Origin: Paenibacillus sp. FSL M7-0420
Lineage (GTDB): Bacteria > Bacillota > Bacilli > Paenibacillales > Paenibacillaceae
NCBI RefSeq assembly: GCF_038002345.1
Contig: NZ_JBBOCJ010000001.1
Span: 3,596,001-3,660,000 of the forward strand
Direction: 5' to 3'
Length of the DNA stretch: 64,000 nucleotides
Part shown: positions 59,468 to 64,000 of the stretch, in pieces
Layout of the letters: each line of letters starts with the position of its first letter
Position numbering within the stretch: position 1 is the first letter of the stretch
Translations under genes and position numbers: made by a program
The notes under the pieces: generated by a model
The model's database searches: none
Told to the model about the DNA's origin: nothing
The model's input: the letters and a program-made list of their open reading frames with translations, nothing else

Positions 59468-61024
59468 ATGGTTTTTATCATCTCAATTACCATCGTAGCC
59501 ATTTTTGCATTATGGGGAGCTGTAGCGCCTGATCAGATGGCAGCTACAGCTAATGCTGCGTACAATTTCTCCATCCATAATTTCGGCTGGTTCTATTTGC
59601 TGGCTACTTTGTTCTTCCTGATCTTCACCTTCTATTTAGCCTTCAGCAGATTCGGCAGTATCCGGCTGGGAGACGATGACGACGAACCGGAATATTCCAC
59701 GATATCCTGGCTGTCGATGCTATTCAGCGCAGGAATGGGGATCGGGCTGGTCTACTGGGGTGTCGCTGAACCGCTGTCCCATTATTTATCTCCGCCGGAG
59801 GGCGTAACAGGAGGGACGACAGAAGCAGCACGGATCTCCATGCGGTATTCTTTTTTCCATTGGGGACTGCACCCATGGGCCATCTATGCCGTCATCGGCT
59901 TGACGCTTGCTTATTTCCAGTTCCGCAAAGGGTACAAAGGCTTGATCAGCTCCGCTTTTATCCCTCTACTCGGGGAGCGGCTGGTATCCGGCTGGCTGGG
60001 CAAGGCCATCGATATTTTGGCGGTGATTGCCACCATTTTTGGAGTAGCGACTTCGCTGGGTCTCGGGGCTCTGCAGATTAACGGAGGTCTGCATTATTTA
60101 TTCGGACTTCCGAACACCGTAGCCGCTCAGATTGCAATTATTGCGGTAGTGACCGTGCTGTTCCTCATCTCCGCTACCAGCGGTCTGGACAAGGGAATCA
60201 AAATTCTCAGCAACACCAACCTAGTGATCGCCGTTCTTTTGATGCTGTTCGTATGGATAACGGGTCCGACCTCGTTTATCTTTGATACCTTTACAACTAC
60301 ATTAGGCAGTTATCTGCAAAACATCGTCAATATGAGCTTGAGGTTAACGCCATTCTCCAAGGGAACCTGGGTCGGGGCGTGGACCTTATTCTATTGGGCC
60401 TGGTGGATTGCCTGGGCACCCTTTGTCGGAACATTCATTGCGAGGGTATCCAAAGGAAGAACAATCAAGGAATTTGTCATTTGTGTGCTGATTATACCGA
60501 GTCTGTTCGGTTTTATCTGGTTTTCGGTATTTGGCGGAACGGGCATGCAAATGGAGCTCTTCGATGGTGTCCAGCTGGCTGAAGCCGTTAAAGGAGACAC
60601 GACCACCGCCCTGTTCGTCATGCTGGAGCAATTGCCCTTAGGCACGATAGTATCGTTAATAGCTACGATCCTGATTATGATCTTCTTCATTACATCAGCC
60701 GATTCGGCTACCTTTGTACTGGGCATGCTGACGTCAGACGGCAAGCTGAATCCCAGCGCAAGAGTCAAACTAACCTGGGGCATTCTGCAATCCTCCATCG
60801 CTGTTGTGCTGCTGATTAGCGGCGGACTGGGCGGCCTTCAGACCGCTTCCATTGTAGCTGCGCTGCCTTTTGCCATTGTCCTGATCGGCATGTGCTTCTC
60901 CCTGCTTAAAGCGCTCAAGGAGGAGGACAAAGAGCGCCGTCAACGGGAAAAGCGCCAACGTCAAAAGCTGAAGCGGCTGCTGGAGGAGCAAGAAACGGCC
61001 CGGCCTAATGTGGATTCCATTTGA
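59468..61024 (+). CDS. BCCT-family osmolyte transporter (OpuD/BetP-like)
   Basis: 518-residue sodium- or proton-coupled importer of betaine, choline or carnitine. Twelve helices and the glycine-rich stretch FSAGMGIGLVYWGVAEP are visible; so is the Trp-rich signature YWAWWIAWAPFVGTFIAR (about residues 304-321) that lines the betaine site. The C-terminal tail is charged and coiled. ATG 59468 lies seven bases after GGAGG; the longer frame (59435) lacks a site. Confidence 0.92.
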   Translation: MVFIISITIVAIFALWGAVAPDQMAATANAAYNFSIHNFGWFYLLATLFFLIFTFYLAFSRFGSIRLGDDDDEPEYSTISWLSMLFSAGMGIGLVYWGVAEPLSHYLSPPEGVTGGTTEAARISMRYSFFHWGLHPWAIYAVIGLTLAYFQFRKGYKGLISSAFIPLLGERLVSGWLGKAIDILAVIATIFGVATSLGLGALQINGGLHYLFGLPNTVAAQIAIIAVVTVLFLISATSGLDKGIKILSNTNLVIAVLLMLFVWITGPTSFIFDTFTTTLGSYLQNIVNMSLRLTPFSKGTWVGAWTLFYWAWWIAWAPFVGTFIARVSKGRTIKEFVICVLIIPSLFGFIWFSVFGGTGMQMELFDGVQLAEAVKGDTTTALFVMLEQLPLGTIVSLIATILIMIFFITSADSATFVLGMLTSDGKLNPSARVKLTWGILQSSIAVVLLISGGLGGLQTASIVAALPFAIVLIGMCFSLLKALKEEDKERRQREKRQRQKLKRLLEEQETARPNVDSI

Positions 61025-61235
61025 TCATTCATTTGTGAAAAGTTAATTTAAAGAGTTCTCTACCCCCCCATCCTCCAAGACCCGATGTTATCCTTAACTA
61101 AAATTATAAAAAGGTGTGTGTTAAAGATCACAACGGATAATCTAAGGATAGAAGCTAACAGAATGGAGCTAGTTGTAGAGAATTTATTAAAAGATTTCGG
61201 CGCGGTTTAGCCTGAAATAATATAAATGGATGAAC

Positions 61236-61273
61236 CCTCAGGAACGCGATCTCAGCGTCCTGAGGTTTTTTTC
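61236..61273 (+). terminator. Terminator after the BCCT gene
   Basis: CCTCAGGA(A)CGC ... GCG-TCCTGAGG followed by TTTTTTT. In the 366-base stretch 61025-61390 I see otherwise only a possible 30-codon frame (61118-61210) with a poor site. Confidence 0.9.
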
Positions 61274-61390
61274 GTAAAGCCTCCATTCACAATTCAGATT
61301 AATATCTTATAAGAAATTCTTGAAATCACAGAAATTCACCCGGGCAGGGGAATGCTATTATACCCCTATAAACAAAGACGAGGTGATGAG

Positions 61391-62338
61391 ATGCAAGTAA
61401 AATCGGCAGCGGACGCCATTCCCCTCCCCAGACAGCGGAAGTCATGGATAAGAACGATAAAAAAGTATAGAGTGATGTACGCGCTCTTGTTCCCGGCATT
61501 AGTGTACTTTGCCGTATTCAAATACATTCCTATGGCGGGAATCGTGATTGCGTTTAAAAACTATAACCTTGCTTTAGGCCTATGGGATAGCCCATGGGTG
61601 GGATTTAGAAACTTCACAGATTTTATGAACGGCGTTTATTTCTGGGACATCATGAGAAATACGATTATCATCTCGCTGTATAAGCTATTGTTCGGCTTCT
61701 CCGCTCCTGTCCTGCTTGCTTTGCTGCTCAATGAAGTCTATACCCAATGGTTTAAGAAAATCGTCCAAACGATCACTTATTTGCCCCATTTTCTGTCGTG
61801 GGTCATTGTGTATGGAATGATGGTGGCATTATTAGCCCCAGGCGATGGTCTGATTAACATGATTATGAAGGATTTCGGTGTTGAACCTATCTCATTTCTA
61901 ACGGAGCCTGCCTGGGGCAGACTGCTGATCATCTTATCTGAAATATGGAAGGATATTGGCTGGGGAGCGATATTGTACCTTGCGGCATTAGCAGGAATCG
62001 ATCCCAGTCTATATGAAGCGGCACGGATGGATGGCGCCTCCAAGCTGAGGCAGTTATGGCATGTCACACTTCCCGGTATTCGCGGAGTCATGATTCTGAT
62101 GCTGATCCTTAAATTAAGCCATATTCTGGATGCAGGCTTTGACCAGATATTTATGTTCGCCAACACCTTTAATCAGGAGAAGATCGACATTATCGACACA
62201 TGGGTATACCGTGAAGGGCTTGAGCGGCTTAAGATCGGGCTCGCTACCGCTGTGGGATTGTTCAAAGCTGTTATCGGATTTGGTCTGGTGTTGGCAGCGA
62301 ATAAGCTCGCAAAAAAATTCGACGGGCAAATCTGGTGA
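61391..62338 (+). CDS. Sugar ABC transporter permease (LplB-like)
   Basis: 315 residues, six helices, EAA loop YEAARMDGASKLRQLWHVTLPG and the KYIPMAGIVIAFKNYN opening. ATG 61391 is chosen with GAGGTGATG just upstream. First gene of a second oligosaccharide importer, close in sequence to the 23042 permease. Confidence 0.9.
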   Translation: MQVKSAADAIPLPRQRKSWIRTIKKYRVMYALLFPALVYFAVFKYIPMAGIVIAFKNYNLALGLWDSPWVGFRNFTDFMNGVYFWDIMRNTIIISLYKLLFGFSAPVLLALLLNEVYTQWFKKIVQTITYLPHFLSWVIVYGMMVALLAPGDGLINMIMKDFGVEPISFLTEPAWGRLLIILSEIWKDIGWGAILYLAALAGIDPSLYEAARMDGASKLRQLWHVTLPGIRGVMILMLILKLSHILDAGFDQIFMFANTFNQEKIDIIDTWVYREGLERLKIGLATAVGLFKAVIGFGLVLAANKLAKKFDGQIW

Positions 62339-62351
62339 GGGGGTGATCTAA

Positions 62352-63221
62352 ATGATCCATTTGACAATCGGGGAAAAAGTCTGGCAAGCCGTCGTTTATT
62401 TTATTCTGATTCTGCTATCCCTGCTGTGCTTACTCCCCTTTCTGTATGTGGTTGCGGTCTCAGTGACCCCGGAATCGGAAGTGTTAAGAAGAGGCATTGT
62501 TATTATTCCAGAGACCTTTACCTTTCTGGCCTATAAAGAAGTATTCATATCTCATGGCATCGGGCAGGCGTACAAAATCACCTTGTTCCGAACGATTGTA
62601 GGCACTTTGCTGAATGTGTTTTTCACGGTAATAGCGGCTTACCCGTTATCCAAAAAATATTTACCGGGGCGAAGCCCATTCCTGCTATTCATTGTCTTCA
62701 CCATGATGTTTGGGGGAGGATTAATTCCTACTTATTTATTAGTCCGCTCGCTGGGATTGCTGAACAGTCCGTGGGTACTAATCATTCCACAGCTCATTAG
62801 TGCCTTTAATCTGGTCATTATCAAAGGATTTTTCGAGCAATTACCCGCAGAAATCGAGGAATCAGCGAGGGTAGACGGTGCCAGTGAGCTTCAATCGTTA
62901 TGGCGGATCATTTTACCCTTGTCCTTGCCCGTTCTCTCTACCATTTCCTTATTCTACGCAGTCGGTCACTGGAACAGTTATTTCGATGCTATTGTCTATA
63001 TCAATGATTCCAGCTTAATGCCGCTGCAAGTGATCTTGCGCAACATCCTGCTTAATGTCGCAACCCAAAGCGCTGATTCGCTTGCCAACTCCGGAACGGT
63101 TAGTACATTCGCTGTGCAAATGGCTGCCGTTGTCGTGACTACCGTTCCGATCTTAATCGTCTACCCCTTTATGCAAAAGCATTTCACCAAAGGTGTACTC
63201 CTGGGGTCGGTCAAAGGTTAA
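62352..63221 (+). CDS. Sugar ABC transporter permease (LplC/YtcP-like)
   Basis: 289 residues, six helices, EAA loop IEESARVDGASELQSLWRIILPL and the FMQKHFTKGVLLGSVKG tail. GGGGGTGAT upstream of ATG; 13 bases after the first permease gene. Confidence 0.9.
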   Translation: MIHLTIGEKVWQAVVYFILILLSLLCLLPFLYVVAVSVTPESEVLRRGIVIIPETFTFLAYKEVFISHGIGQAYKITLFRTIVGTLLNVFFTVIAAYPLSKKYLPGRSPFLLFIVFTMMFGGGLIPTYLLVRSLGLLNSPWVLIIPQLISAFNLVIIKGFFEQLPAEIEESARVDGASELQSLWRIILPLSLPVLSTISLFYAVGHWNSYFDAIVYINDSSLMPLQVILRNILLNVATQSADSLANSGTVSTFAVQMAAVVVTTVPILIVYPFMQKHFTKGVLLGSVKG

Positions 63222-63286
63222 AAAGCATTTCAACCTGAGTTGTTACGGGGAAACCGTGATAATATAGAAGCAAAGGAGAGGTCATT

Positions 63287-64000
63287 ATGCAACGTAAAGC
63301 GATTTCATTGGCTATTCTGGCAGCAATGGTCGGTATGGGAACGATGTTGTCTGGATGTGGGGAACAAAAAGAGGATACATCGGCAGCTCCAGGTAATTCA
63401 CAAGACCCATCGAATCCCTTCAAAACCAAATTAAAAATCTCGATGTTTAACCAAGGCACCTTCAACGCTGCTGCTCCGATTCCTCCCCGTGAAGAAGATA
63501 TCCAGCGCCAAATGCTGGAGGAAGCCGTAAATATCGACCTGGAAATGATGATTCCGCAATCCGGGCAAGCAACGACTAAATTAAATACGCTGATTGCCGG
63601 CGGAGATATTCCAGATTTGATCTTCTTGAAAAGCCGGGCGGATCTCGCGCAATACTATGATCAAGGCGTCCTTGCCGATTTGACACCGTATCTGGATCAA
63701 TTTCCAGCATTACAGAAACGATTCAGTGACGACTCCTGGGAGGCGATGTCCTATCAAGGCAAAACCATCGGCGTTCCAGGTTATGATAATGTAAACGGGA
63801 TCAGCCGCAGCTTCTTTATCCGCAATGATTGGCTGAAAAAGCTGAATATGGAAGTACCAACGACCCCTGACGAGTTATTTGAAGTTATGAAAGCCTTTAC
63901 AGAGAAAGACCCGGATGGTAATGGCAAGAACGATACGTACGGATTCATCGGCGGTATGAACAAAGAAGGCAATCTGCAAACCTACGGCTTCGATAGCTTG
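63287..64000 (+). CDS. Extracellular sugar-binding lipoprotein (3' end outside window)
   Basis: 238 codons visible, open to the window edge. Signal peptide with lipobox LSGC (Cys about residue 24), Ser/Pro-rich linker, then the start of a LipO-type binding fold (IAGGDIPDLIFLKSRADLAQYY). AAAGGAGAGG upstream of ATG. The third gene of the importer operon. Confidence 0.9.
   Translation, partial: MQRKAISLAILAAMVGMGTMLSGCGEQKEDTSAAPGNSQDPSNPFKTKLKISMFNQGTFNAAAPIPPREEDIQRQMLEEAVNIDLEMMIPQSGQATTKLNTLIAGGDIPDLIFLKSRADLAQYYDQGVLADLTPYLDQFPALQKRFSDDSWEAMSYQGKTIGVPGYDNVNGISRSFFIRNDWLKKLNMEVPTTPDELFEVMKAFTEKDPDGNGKNDTYGFIGGMNKEGNLQTYGFDSL

Noticed and set aside
61118..61210. 30-codon frame starting GTG after AAGGTG
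   Set aside because: The site is one base from the start, there is no recognisable product, and it is just before a terminator; perhaps a gene remnant, but not supported.

Overview
The window looks like a Paenibacillus chromosome (Firmicutes, Bacillota). The clues are AraC/YesN-type regulators next to LplB/LplC-like sugar ABC importers with lipoprotein binding proteins, a Spo0E-like phosphatase, an amidase with a copper-amine-oxidase-like N-terminal domain, an arbitrium-like receptor with an adjacent pro-peptide, strong AGGAGG ribosome binding sites and U-rich hairpin terminators. No rRNA, tRNA, CRISPR array or transposase was recognised.

Layout. 1-8.7 kb: end of a sugar ABC importer, a 5'-nucleotidase-like metallophosphatase, an alpha/beta hydrolase, a cell-wall amidase, an MFS exporter, a CPBP membrane protease and a MerR/TipA-like regulator. 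8.7-20.5 kb: an AT-richer block of twelve or more co-directional genes that reads as a radical-SAM RiPP (ribosomally made, modified peptide) operon, and the highlight of the window. It has two near-identical 40-residue precursor genes that are easily missed, a PF14907-type nucleotidyltransferase, a PhyH-type dioxygenase, a PqqD-like recognition domain, two ABC exporters, a radical SAM/SPASM maturase, a TIM-barrel isomerase-like protein, a degenerate sirtuin-like protein, an HPr-kinase-like peptide kinase, a HAD phosphatase and an HExxH zincin. I do not recognise this combination as a described RiPP class.

20.5-38 kb: a GC-rich amino-sugar locus: AraC sensor-regulator (reverse strand), ABC importer with binding protein, a secreted GH18-like multidomain protein, nagB, nagA, an array of twelve 51-bp hairpin repeats, GH20 and GH3 hexosaminidases, then a separately promoted GH127 enzyme. 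Secreted enzymes would release chitooligosaccharides, the importer would take them up, GH20/GH3 would cut them to GlcNAc, and NagA/NagB would feed glycolysis; no GlcNAc kinase is present.

38-46 kb: a TetR-SDR pair with an obvious operator, a reverse-strand XRE repressor-like gene facing an AimR/AloR-like quorum-sensing receptor whose 34-residue pro-peptide gene overlaps its 3' end, then Spo0E, a two-component system and a LanFEG/Bcr-like ABC transporter. 46-64 kb: a small membrane protein, a hydrolase pseudogene, a large membrane protein of unknown function, a fused double-permease ABC system with an AAA-associated ATPase, a shortened ABC exporter, SDR/HxlR, a methyltransferase with an upstream 37-codon ORF, an LRR protein, a MazG-like protein, GNAT acetyltransferases, a BCCT osmolyte transporter and the start of another sugar ABC importer that runs off the window.
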